The position numbers and the translations under genes were made by a program. Under the pieces are notes generated by a model, which had not been told where the DNA came from, ran no database searches, and saw nothing but the letters and a program-made list of their open reading frames with translations. A stretch of DNA of 64,000 nucleotides from Verrucomicrobiota bacterium (GTDB lineage: Bacteria; Verrucomicrobiota; Lentisphaeria; JABSQK01; JAJFLO01): positions 32,694 to 96,693 of the forward strand of contig JAJFLQ010000159.1 in NCBI GenBank assembly GCA_021772615.1. Direction: 5' to 3'. Below, in pieces: positions 53,604-61,806 of this stretch (position 1 is its first letter; each line of letters opens with the position of its first letter).

Positions 53604-55256
53604 ATGAACGATCAACGCTATCACACAGATCAACGAGATACGGTCGAGCACGTCAGTCATCGGGTGCGCACACATATGACAACAATCATTGGCATGACAG
53701 AGCTGGTTCTCGAATCCGCGGGCGACGCGAAACATGCAGACTATTTAAATATCGTGAGACGATCCGGTACATCGCTTTTGACAATGCTGGACGACATAAT
53801 GGATTATCTCAAGACCGATTCGTACATCGATATCGAAAACGTCAGCACCTTCAGCCTAAGAGACCTGTTGGGTGAGATGGTAAAGAAGCTCAGTGCAGAG
53901 GTCGCGAATCCACATCTGGAAGTCGCCTGCCATATCATGCCCGGGGTCGTCGATTTTGTACGCGGTGACGCAAATATTCTCCGGCGCATCATCTGGAACT
54001 TGGTGAATAACGCCATCAAGTTCACCGCCGAAGGTCGAGTTGTGATTCAAGTCGCCACCAACGAAAACAATGATGCTGGCCGGCGCGACTTAAGCGATAC
54101 ATGCAATCTTTGTTTTTCGGTAATAGACTCGGGCTCCGGCATTCCGCCGCAACTCCACGCCAAGGTGTTCCAGCCCTTCTATCAGAATTACCAGTTGACA
54201 GATGTTGAACCATCCGGAACCGGGCTTGGTTTGACGATCGCCTCTCGTCTCGTCGAGTCCATCGGCGGTAGAATCTGGATCGAAAGCCCGATTCAATCCG
54301 CCGGTTGTATTGTCGCCTCCGGCACAGCGGTACACTTCACCGCTCGCTTCCAGAATTCCCATGATATTGATATGACGTCAACGATTACAGCCGAGATGGC
54401 ACGTATTTCCGAAAGCCGTGTACTCATCGTCGACGATGACCCACTGAATCGACAGATTCTTGCCGAGATTTTATCCAGTTGGAAGATGAATCCACGGGGA
54501 GTGGAATCAGCTGCCGCGGCGTTGGAGGAGCTGGAATACGGCGCAAGTTCCGGCAAGCCATATCAACTCGCGTTCATCGATTCGACGCACACCGCAACGG
54601 GCGGTTACCGCTTGGCCAAAGAAATCAAGCACAGCGGTACCGTGCAGTCGACGAAGCTCTTGATGATGACAGACGCGGATGACAAGCAGGTATTGAGATA
54701 TTATCAATCCGGCATCATTGACGGCCATATTCGCAAGCCACTCACACATGCAGAACTCTACCGGCTGTTCAAGAATGTACTGACGACGTCCGGTAGACGA
54801 CCAACGTCAAACTTCAATCGCAATGACGCAGCATTGGCTTCAGTGCCTGCAGGCTTACCACGACAACCCCTCAGAATCCTCCTGGTCGAAGACAATCGCT
54901 TCCATCAAAAACTCACGGCAACATTGCTCGAAAAGGAGGGGCACACAGTTACGAGTGCATGCGACGGAACGTCAGCCCTCGAACTACTCGAAGAAACAAC
55001 ATTCAACCTGATCATCATGGATATCTGCCTGCCGGATATCGATGGTCTGGAAACCGCTGCAGCCGTCCGCAAACGCGAGCTGTTGGCAGGGCAATATACA
55101 CCAATCGTTGCATTTACAGTCCGCGTAAACGAAGACGTTGAACGCCGATTTTGCGAAGCCGGTATAGACGACTACGTGTCGAAACCGATAAAAATCGATG
55201 AACTCCGAATGATGCTTTCCGATATAGCTGCCCCCAAAGCAAGCCCAGTGCTCTAG
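53604..55256 (+). CDS. Hybrid histidine kinase with two C-terminal receivers, no sensor domain
   Basis: The 550-residue protein begins almost directly with the H-box EHVSHRVRTHMTTIIGMTEL (H19), where the usual Pro is His. N-box NLVNNAIKF, G1 DSGSGIP and G2 SGTGLGLTIASRL follow. REC1 is divergent (FIDSTHTATGG, D326); REC2 is canonical (D473 in IMDICLPDIDG, VSKPIK). GAGAGG precedes the ATG. It has no sensor, so input must come from partners. The stop TAG lies inside the CTAG target duplication of MITE copy B. Confidence 0.92.
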   Translation: MNDQRYHTDQRDTVEHVSHRVRTHMTTIIGMTELVLESAGDAKHADYLNIVRRSGTSLLTMLDDIMDYLKTDSYIDIENVSTFSLRDLLGEMVKKLSAEVANPHLEVACHIMPGVVDFVRGDANILRRIIWNLVNNAIKFTAEGRVVIQVATNENNDAGRRDLSDTCNLCFSVIDSGSGIPPQLHAKVFQPFYQNYQLTDVEPSGTGLGLTIASRLVESIGGRIWIESPIQSAGCIVASGTAVHFTARFQNSHDIDMTSTITAEMARISESRVLIVDDDPLNRQILAEILSSWKMNPRGVESAAAALEELEYGASSGKPYQLAFIDSTHTATGGYRLAKEIKHSGTVQSTKLLMMTDADDKQVLRYYQSGIIDGHIRKPLTHAELYRLFKNVLTTSGRRPTSNFNRNDAALASVPAGLPRQPLRILLVEDNRFHQKLTATLLEKEGHTVTSACDGTSALELLEETTFNLIIMDICLPDIDGLETAAAVRKRELLAGQYTPIVAFTVRVNEDVERRFCEAGIDDYVSKPIKIDELRMMLSDIAAPKASPVL

Positions 55257-55416
55257 CAGCGTGTCGGACTACGGGGATCGTAGCGAGAAACATGAGAAAT
55301 CAAGAGCATTTTTTCGCGAATTGAGGCGAATATTGGACATATTCAACGAGAATTCGGGCGGAAATGCGCCGATTTTGTCAATTTCGCAGTAGGTTCGGCC
55401 GAAGTCCGATAAGCTG
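55257..55416 (+). mobile_element. MITE-like element, copy B with CTAG target duplication
   Basis: The 160-bp element has terminal inverted repeats CAGCGTGTCGGACTACGG (left) against CAGCTTATCGGACTTCGG (right, complemented), 15 of 18 matching. Perfect CTAG lies on both sides (55253-55256 and 55417-55420), as expected of a 4-bp target duplication such as IS5-like elements make. The left CTAG includes the kinase stop codon TAG. No transposase is encoded. Internal sequence aligns with copy A. Confidence 0.85.
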
Positions 55417-55420
55417 CTAG

Positions 55421-55735
55421 CCGACACAACTCCAAAGTTTTCGTCGCTGCCATACCGATATTGCCGTTAATGACCAAAGCACAATACATGATGAGCATCG
55501 TTCTGGCGATTGTGGCGTGATCGATCACGCGACCGGACTTGTTCTATGCCATTCAGCGAACATCTTAAGGTGTTCAGAAGTCACCGGTCGAATGCGATCA
55601 TGCTATCGATCAACGGTCGCACCTGCGCCCCACGAGGCAGTGCAAAACCTCAGACACAGAATGGTGAACGTAGTCGTTATACGAGTGCCTGTAGTGTTCA
55701 GGTTACACATACGCAATAGTATCCCCCGATAGACC
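55421..55735. other. Spacer between MITE copy B and the first TMTC-like gene
   Basis: About 315 bases with only short open frames of no recognisable character. No promoter, RNA or repeat was identified beyond the MITE boundary. Confidence 0.5.
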
Positions 55736-57712
55736 ATGGCAAAACGCGGACGTAAACCCCACCGATTGTCGGATCGCCCCCAGGCCGGTCCCTCATCATG
55801 CGGCACCAACACGACGCTTGCCCCCAACTCCCGGCAAGCGCACCAGCATCACACAGCAGTGTCAAAGGTTCCAGTCGGAAGCGATGCGCGGCGCCGAAAA
55901 ATCTCGCACTTCATCGCCGTTGGCATAGCTCTCATTGTGCTCGTGTTTGGTGTGTATACCCGCGCGCTGCAGAACGACTTCGTGAATTTTGATGATAATG
56001 TTTATGTAACGGAAAACGAGGTCGTAAAAAAAGGACTAACGAAGGAAACCTTCGCCTGGGCGTTCAACAACCGTTATCGCAGTAACTGGCATCCGTTGAC
56101 GTGGCTATCGCACATGTTGGATTGTACAATCTTTGGACTGGATCCCAGAGGCCACCATCTCACCAACGTCATCTTACACGTCGCCAACACCCTGCTGGTT
56201 TTCGGAGTTCTGTGTTACGTGACAGGAGGAATGTGGCAAAGCGCATTCGTGGCCGCGTTATTTGGCGTTCATCCACTCCATGTCGAATCGGTAGCGTGGG
56301 TGGCGGAAAGGAAAGACGTCCTCGGCGCGTTTTTCTGGCTGCTCACAACGGCGGCTTACGCGGTGTACGTCCGACGCAGGAGCCGCATCGCTTATATCGT
56401 CGCGTTGTTCCTGTTCGCATGTGGTTTGATGGCAAAACCGATGCTGGTCAGTCTCCCGTGCACGTTAATCCTGCTTGACTTCTGGCCACTCGATCGCAGC
56501 GAGTTCCTTCGCAGATCCACCGCTCAAAGCCGCATCGAACCTCGGCTGCTCATTACCGATATGCTATCATTTATTCGTGAAAAGATTCCCTTCATCCTGT
56601 TCTCTGTCGCCATTTGCGTCGTTACGGTTATCTACCAGAAATCAGGTGGCGCGGTCGCCACAACCAACACGTTCACGCTCCAGGACCGCATCGGCAATGC
56701 ATTGGTTAGCTATGTTGTGTACCTGAAACAAACATTCTGGCCGGTCGGACTCGCGGCTTTCTACCCACACCCACGCGATTCACTGGGGCTCTTCAGGATC
56801 ACTGCAGCCGCGGTCTTCCTGGTCACCTTCACCGCGTGGACGCTTCGCTGCTACCGCCGACCGTTTCTGGCCGTCGGGTGGTTTTGGTACCTCGTTGTGC
56901 TCATTCCAGTGATCGGCCTCGTCCAGGTCGGCGAACAGGCACATGCCGACCGCTACACGTACCTGCCGCATATCGGTCTTTTCGCGATGGTGTCCTGGGC
57001 CATCGCAATCGTTGTTGATGGCCGAAAAACGGCCACCCGTACGGCCGTTGCTGGCGGCGTGGCATGCCTTACAGTGCTCGCCGTGCTCACATGGAGGCAG
57101 ATCGGACACTGGAAAAATAACGCAACACTATATTCTCGGGCCCTTGCCGTCACGGGCGAAAATGCTGTTGCGCACAATAATCTCGGTAAAGCGATCGAAC
57201 AGAACGACCTCGACCAGGCAATCTATCACTTTTCCGAGGCAGTTCGTATTAAACCAACGTCTCCCGGCGGCCGCAATAATCTCGCTGCAGCATTATTTCA
57301 GAAAGGAGATGTCGATAAGGCGATCGAACACTTCGAAATTTCATTAAGATATAGACCGAACCAAGAGAGGATACTCAACTACCTTGCTGTCGCCCTTGAT
57401 CGCAAAGGCCAAACGGACGAGGCGGTAGCACATTATCACAGGGTATTGAAACGTAACCCTAAAAATCGGATCGCACTTAATAACCTCGGGTTGATACATC
57501 GCAGAAACCAGCAGTATGACGACGCCGTGAACTGTTTCCAGCGATTGCTTGCTGTCGAAGGGACCGCGCAAAGTCATTACCGCGTTGGCGAGATTTACGA
57601 CCGAATGGGAAATGATGAGAATGCAATACAACACTACAAAAAGGCACTCACCTTGAAACCGGATTATGAACAGGCGAGCAGGAAACTAAAAAAGCTCCAA
57701 CGTGAGCAGTGA
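55736..57712 (+). CDS. TMTC-like membrane protein with C-terminal TPR repeats
   Basis: The 658 residues have a basic cytoplasmic N terminus (about 55 residues), then GT-C-like membrane helices with a first loop DFVNFDDNVYVTENEVV holding an acidic FDD motif, followed by NWHPLTWLSHMLD and GVHPLHVESVAWVAERKD. About five TPRs occupy residues 480-655 (HNNLGKAIEQNDLDQAIYHF, NYLAVALDRKGQTDEAVAHY). In animals TMTC proteins are O-mannosyltransferases; bacterial relatives are common in Planctomycetota-type genomes, function mostly untested. It faces a paralogue on the other strand. Confidence 0.85.
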   Translation: MAKRGRKPHRLSDRPQAGPSSCGTNTTLAPNSRQAHQHHTAVSKVPVGSDARRRKISHFIAVGIALIVLVFGVYTRALQNDFVNFDDNVYVTENEVVKKGLTKETFAWAFNNRYRSNWHPLTWLSHMLDCTIFGLDPRGHHLTNVILHVANTLLVFGVLCYVTGGMWQSAFVAALFGVHPLHVESVAWVAERKDVLGAFFWLLTTAAYAVYVRRRSRIAYIVALFLFACGLMAKPMLVSLPCTLILLDFWPLDRSEFLRRSTAQSRIEPRLLITDMLSFIREKIPFILFSVAICVVTVIYQKSGGAVATTNTFTLQDRIGNALVSYVVYLKQTFWPVGLAAFYPHPRDSLGLFRITAAAVFLVTFTAWTLRCYRRPFLAVGWFWYLVVLIPVIGLVQVGEQAHADRYTYLPHIGLFAMVSWAIAIVVDGRKTATRTAVAGGVACLTVLAVLTWRQIGHWKNNATLYSRALAVTGENAVAHNNLGKAIEQNDLDQAIYHFSEAVRIKPTSPGGRNNLAAALFQKGDVDKAIEHFEISLRYRPNQERILNYLAVALDRKGQTDEAVAHYHRVLKRNPKNRIALNNLGLIHRRNQQYDDAVNCFQRLLAVEGTAQSHYRVGEIYDRMGNDENAIQHYKKALTLKPDYEQASRKLKKLQREQ

Positions 57713-57748
57713 TCGCTCCCATGTAGGCCCGGGCAACGTTCACGGCTT

Positions 57749-59836
57749 TCATTCCGGTGTCGCATTCCGTTTGGTGATTGCATCCATGACACTGATGATA
57801 TTTTTCTTCCTGGCATAATCGGGGTCTTTATCCAGTATGTGCTGGAAATGCCCCAACGCCTCATGCGCTCTATCGAGATGACGGTACAGCACAATTGCCA
57901 GTTTTTCCCGAATATTGATCGCGTTTGGCGTATACTCGATTCCGCGTTGCAGCGCATTCACAGCATCCTCAAAACGGCCGAGCTTCTCATACGATGCGCC
58001 CAGGAGGAAATATTGTTTCCCACGGGCTGCGGTGGTTAATCGCAGATCTCGCTCCAATACTTCCACGACGCCGGCAAAGTTGCCGCTGTTGTAATATGCT
58101 ATGCCTAAATTATATCGCGCCTCATCATACGAGCTGTCAAATTGTAACGCCGCCTCTAACTCCGTGATCGCCAGATCAGGCTTGCCTTCATTGATATATA
58201 TCCGCCCGAGCGACAATCGAGCCCTGACATTCCGGGGCGACATTTCGGAAGCCTTTTGTATCATCTCGCGGTGTCGTACGTGATCACCAGAAAGACGGTA
58301 CGCCTCCGCAATCGTCAGAACCGCATCCGAATAGTTCGGAAAAATAGTTATCGCCTGGCTCAAGTGCTCAATTGCGTCGTCGGCTAGGCCTCGACCAAGG
58401 AGCTCCCCAGCCAGAAGTTTACGTAGCTTCACACTTCTCGGGTACGTGGCGACATCGGCCAAATACAGGTCGTAATTTGATTTCCAGTCCTGATTGCGTG
58501 TGTATGTCCGCCACGAATACACCGCCACTATTGGCACCAGAGCCGCAATGACCGCTGCACGACATACAGCTGACTTACTCACGAAGGAAAGCAAGCTACG
58601 GACGCCGCACCCCGCCAGACAGCATAGTCCAACACTAGGCAGGTAAAACAATCGTTCAGCAATTGGCGTTCCAATCACAATAAAAATATTTGACGTTATG
58701 GAATAGGTGGCCAGGAACAACAAAATATAAAGTGTCACGTCGCGACGCCGGCGTCGGACAGAATAGACCAGCAACAAAGGTACCATGATTGACGATACCA
58801 CCCCAAGCCAGAATTCGAGCGCGCGAAGTGGATCCGACAAGGGCAACACATCAAGACCGTAGTCACAAGATAGGTTCTGCGGAAAGACCATGAGACTTAG
58901 ATACTTACCGAATATGAACACACCGCCAAGAATTCGATCCAGGGGGGCTTCCCGGACCAATGGATTGTCCAAAGGGGCGATGTCAGGCGGAGTGAAAACA
59001 CCAAGCACAACCGACCTCACCACCAAATATCCGATCAGAACGCCAACGAAGCCCAGATACCAATGATAACGACTCCGAACTATATGACTTATCGATTCTG
59101 CTGATGTTTTCGAATGGCACAACCAATCAATCAAAAACGGAATGATCAAGAAAGTAACGGCATTCTCCTTGCTCAAAATGGCGAAGAAGTAAGCCAATAA
59201 GGAAGCGATATAGGTCGCGTACCTGACGTTATTTTGAGTCCGGAATCGAGTGTACAACACAGCCGCGGACAAGAAAAAAAACGCCGACAATAATTCTGCA
59301 CGTCCGACGACATTGGCAACCGCCTCGACGTGTATCGGGTGGACCGAAAAAAGCACACCGGAAAAAATGCTAACCAAAAATGACCTGGAAACCATGATAG
59401 TTAGCAGATACAACATTAGCACCGTAAAGGTATGCAATAAAATATTGACTGCGTGATACCCGATCGGATTTAGTCCGTTGATCGCGTAATTGATGCTGTA
59501 AGATAGAATGGTAAGTGGCCGATAAAGCCCTCGGTTACGATTAACCGGCTGCCAGTAATTTGTGGTGAAAATCTCCCCAATATTACCAAAATCCTGTATT
59601 AGAGTGTTATGTTCGACAATCACACGGTCGTCGAAGACAAAGCCGTTGCTTAGCGTGTTGGCGTAGATCGAAATAGTCAAAATGACAAGCACCAATGCGC
59701 CCGCGTACAACGACACTTTGCCCATCGCACTGGGATTCTGAATTTCCGAGGACGTTACGACATCTTCGTTTGGATCGCTGCCCGTCGACCGACGCGCCTT
59801 ATTCCGGATCCTGCGATGAACTTTACTCTTGGCCAT
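57749..59836 (-). CDS. TMTC-like membrane protein with C-terminal TPR repeats, second copy
   Basis: The 695-residue protein has the same design: basic N terminus (KSKVHRRIRNKARR), first loop NGFVFDDRVIVEHNTLI with an FDD motif, PLTILSYSINYAINGLNP, FSVHPIHVEAVANVVGRAEL, membrane helices to about residue 430 and TPRs at 465-690 (ARYNLGIAYYNSGNFAGVVEV). Similarity to the neighbour is moderate, so they are diverged paralogues. The intergenic gap is 36 bp and the genes converge, which leaves no room for separate strong terminators. Confidence 0.85.
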   Translation of the reverse strand: MAKSKVHRRIRNKARRSTGSDPNEDVVTSSEIQNPSAMGKVSLYAGALVLVILTISIYANTLSNGFVFDDRVIVEHNTLIQDFGNIGEIFTTNYWQPVNRNRGLYRPLTILSYSINYAINGLNPIGYHAVNILLHTFTVLMLYLLTIMVSRSFLVSIFSGVLFSVHPIHVEAVANVVGRAELLSAFFFLSAAVLYTRFRTQNNVRYATYIASLLAYFFAILSKENAVTFLIIPFLIDWLCHSKTSAESISHIVRSRYHWYLGFVGVLIGYLVVRSVVLGVFTPPDIAPLDNPLVREAPLDRILGGVFIFGKYLSLMVFPQNLSCDYGLDVLPLSDPLRALEFWLGVVSSIMVPLLLVYSVRRRRRDVTLYILLFLATYSITSNIFIVIGTPIAERLFYLPSVGLCCLAGCGVRSLLSFVSKSAVCRAAVIAALVPIVAVYSWRTYTRNQDWKSNYDLYLADVATYPRSVKLRKLLAGELLGRGLADDAIEHLSQAITIFPNYSDAVLTIAEAYRLSGDHVRHREMIQKASEMSPRNVRARLSLGRIYINEGKPDLAITELEAALQFDSSYDEARYNLGIAYYNSGNFAGVVEVLERDLRLTTAARGKQYFLLGASYEKLGRFEDAVNALQRGIEYTPNAINIREKLAIVLYRHLDRAHEALGHFQHILDKDPDYARKKNIISVMDAITKRNATPE

Positions 59837-60021
59837 ACCGGCTGAACTTTAGTCCGCGGTTGTGTGGATCGGTTACGACTGCTGTCGTTGCTTTCTATGC
59901 GGACTGGACCATGCGCAGGTAAGATTCAGGATCCACGAATTCGGAGTATCGAACGCATGACCGCTACGAATGATGCTGCAATCATAACGACATTAAACAA
60001 CTGCCTTGACCTGAAGCCTTC

Positions 60022-60537
60022 TCACTTAGAAGTTGTTGCACCGCTGTCATTCACCCCGGCAATATTCCTGGTAATACAATCACCGGTTACCTTTTCGCGT
60101 TGCCTAAGCGAGTTTATCGCCGTTATGCTTTCTTGTCTTACCGTTATCTCCGACAGCCCCGATTTCAAACAACGCAGCCGGAATCGCGCAACCTCGAACT
60201 GATCCGACGCAAATATGCAGACACGGTCTTCCAGCAGACAATCGGAGATGACCGCAACTTCTCCTTTGACGCGGTCGCCATTCATCTCTGCATTTCCTAA
60301 CGTCGCCGCAACCTCGATACTGTCTGAAACGTATTCAAGGGCTTTGGAATCGAATGTGACTTTAAAAGCGAGCAGCTTCAGGTCCGGCGAGGAACATCGG
60401 ATAGTTAGGTCGATAAGATCACCCTTGTTCACATCATCCTGCGCAATTTCCAGCCTTAAAGCGGTATTTGCGCTTACCGTCAATACTGCCGTAAATATGA
60501 ACCCAATACAAAGCCAAGTTCTCACTAACCTAATCAT
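60022..60537 (-). CDS. Secreted cohesin-like domain protein
   Basis: Start 60537 (AGGTG 7 bp upstream) gives 171 residues; a GTG nine bases earlier is possible. A signal peptide (LCIGFIFTAVLTVSAN) precedes a cohesin-like beta-sandwich: VNKGDLIDLTIRCSS, LAFKVTFDSKALEYVSDSI, FEVARFRLRCLKSGLSEITV. Cohesins bind dockerins or act as adhesion modules. It directly follows another cohesin-like gene. Confidence 0.72.
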   Translation of the reverse strand: MIRLVRTWLCIGFIFTAVLTVSANTALRLEIAQDDVNKGDLIDLTIRCSSPDLKLLAFKVTFDSKALEYVSDSIEVAATLGNAEMNGDRVKGEVAVISDCLLEDRVCIFASDQFEVARFRLRCLKSGLSEITVRQESITAINSLRQREKVTGDCITRNIAGVNDSGATTSK

Positions 60538-60546
60538 CGATTTCAC

Positions 60547-61290
60547 CTATTCATCCACCACAACAGACCCACCGCGGATATCATACTGATCAATTTCTTC
60601 GCCCCGACCGTTGATGAACGTCATGCCCATTTCAGGGAATTGCAGCTGAGTCTCGCCCGGCGCCTTTGCGAGCACCCGGAACGACGCGATCGAACCGCCG
60701 TCGCACACATTCATATTTTTTGCCCCGGGGATACCAGAATTCAACAACACCATTCGCCCCTTCTGGTTATCCGCGTAGAATTCGATGCCACGCCGGAACG
60801 CCTTTCCAACAGCCTTGGCACTGTTAGCGACATACTCGATCACCTCCGGATCGTACTCCATAAGTAATGTCATGCTCTCCAGAGCCGGAGCGTGCATTCG
60901 CACATTGACCTCAAACTCTTCGCCTGCCACGGCCCGGTAGTCACCCAAATTAATCTCTACGTTCATATCCTTCTTATTGATATCCTCAGCCGAAAACGCC
61001 TCCGAAACGAAATCGTATTCCGGATCAGACGGCGATTGCAAGATTGCCCGGGATTCGACAGTTGAACCTCGCTTCGCCGACTGAATGGCCGTTGGGATGC
61101 TATCCCGTTCGTTGTCGCGCTCAGCCTTTGGCTCCGCCGTTACTTCTGTGGCCACAGGTGGCGGCGGAGACGCATCCGCACCCGTGTCGCTGTCTTGCTC
61201 CCCACGGAACCATATACTGATAAAAAAACATATAATTCCCAGAATTAGGCCGAGAATAGCCAGACCAACATATTTCGTTTCCTTTTTCAT
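60547..61290 (-). CDS. Membrane-anchored cohesin-like domain protein
   Basis: The 247-residue product has an N-terminal membrane helix (YVGLAILGLILGIICFFISI), a Pro/Ala/Glu linker (residues 38-100), and a cohesin-like domain (YRAVAGEEFEVNVRMHAPAL, LLMEYDPEVIEYVANSAKAV, IASFRVLAKAPGETQLQFP). It probably displays the domain outside the membrane. It is paired with the next secreted cohesin-like gene, stop and ribosome site overlapping. Confidence 0.75.
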   Translation of the reverse strand: MKKETKYVGLAILGLILGIICFFISIWFRGEQDSDTGADASPPPPVATEVTAEPKAERDNERDSIPTAIQSAKRGSTVESRAILQSPSDPEYDFVSEAFSAEDINKKDMNVEINLGDYRAVAGEEFEVNVRMHAPALESMTLLMEYDPEVIEYVANSAKAVGKAFRRGIEFYADNQKGRMVLLNSGIPGAKNMNVCDGGSIASFRVLAKAPGETQLQFPEMGMTFINGRGEEIDQYDIRGGSVVVDE

Positions 61291-61806
61291 ATACTTTTAT
61301 TATCCCATCATGTGCAAAAGGTGCTTGCTCTTGATCCGACCTAAATGACCGCGTTGCAGCTGAGCCCGACTCGAACAGCTAAACACCAATGTAGTTTATT
61401 GTGACAAGGACTATGGACGGCCGTTCCGTGCCGTAGAGAACAAATTCGAACAACAAGATCCATGCCACGAATACCGGTAGTGAGATGAGAAGATGACCAC
61501 CATCGATTGTAGTCTGAAAAACAATGCCGGTCAATAATGTCAGTTTACGTGGGGAAAGCAGATTGTCGGTGCCGTTCCCGTGCCCGAAAATGCCGACGGC
61601 GAAATAACTAGACGAATATACGAATTCACCTATACGGTAACAACAAAAAAGACGGTGTACCGGTTAACACCGGTACACCGTCTTTATCACCTATTTCGTG
61701 ACAAACCCACTGATTTATCACACCAATTGTAAGTGCTTCTCAGCCGGACAGACATGATCGAAGATCGGCTGGAAGTCACCTATCTTCGACACTGCCTCGC
61801 GACCCC
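61291..61806. other. Spacer with terminator, otherwise empty
   Basis: The 516 bp between two minus-strand genes include one clear terminator (61648-61685). Apart from that no gene, RNA or repeat was recognised. Confidence 0.6.
61648..61685 (-). terminator. Rho-independent terminator of the HYR/dockerin protein gene
   Basis: A 17-bp perfect stem (AAAGACGGTGTACCGGT with its complement) around a TAAC loop is followed on the minus strand by a T6 run. It lies about 120 bp after the stop of the large surface-protein gene. Confidence 0.9.

Noticed and set aside
55343..55528. 61-codon minus-strand frame overlapping MITE copy B
   Set aside because: Its C-terminal third is encoded by the mobile element and no start signal or similarity was seen.
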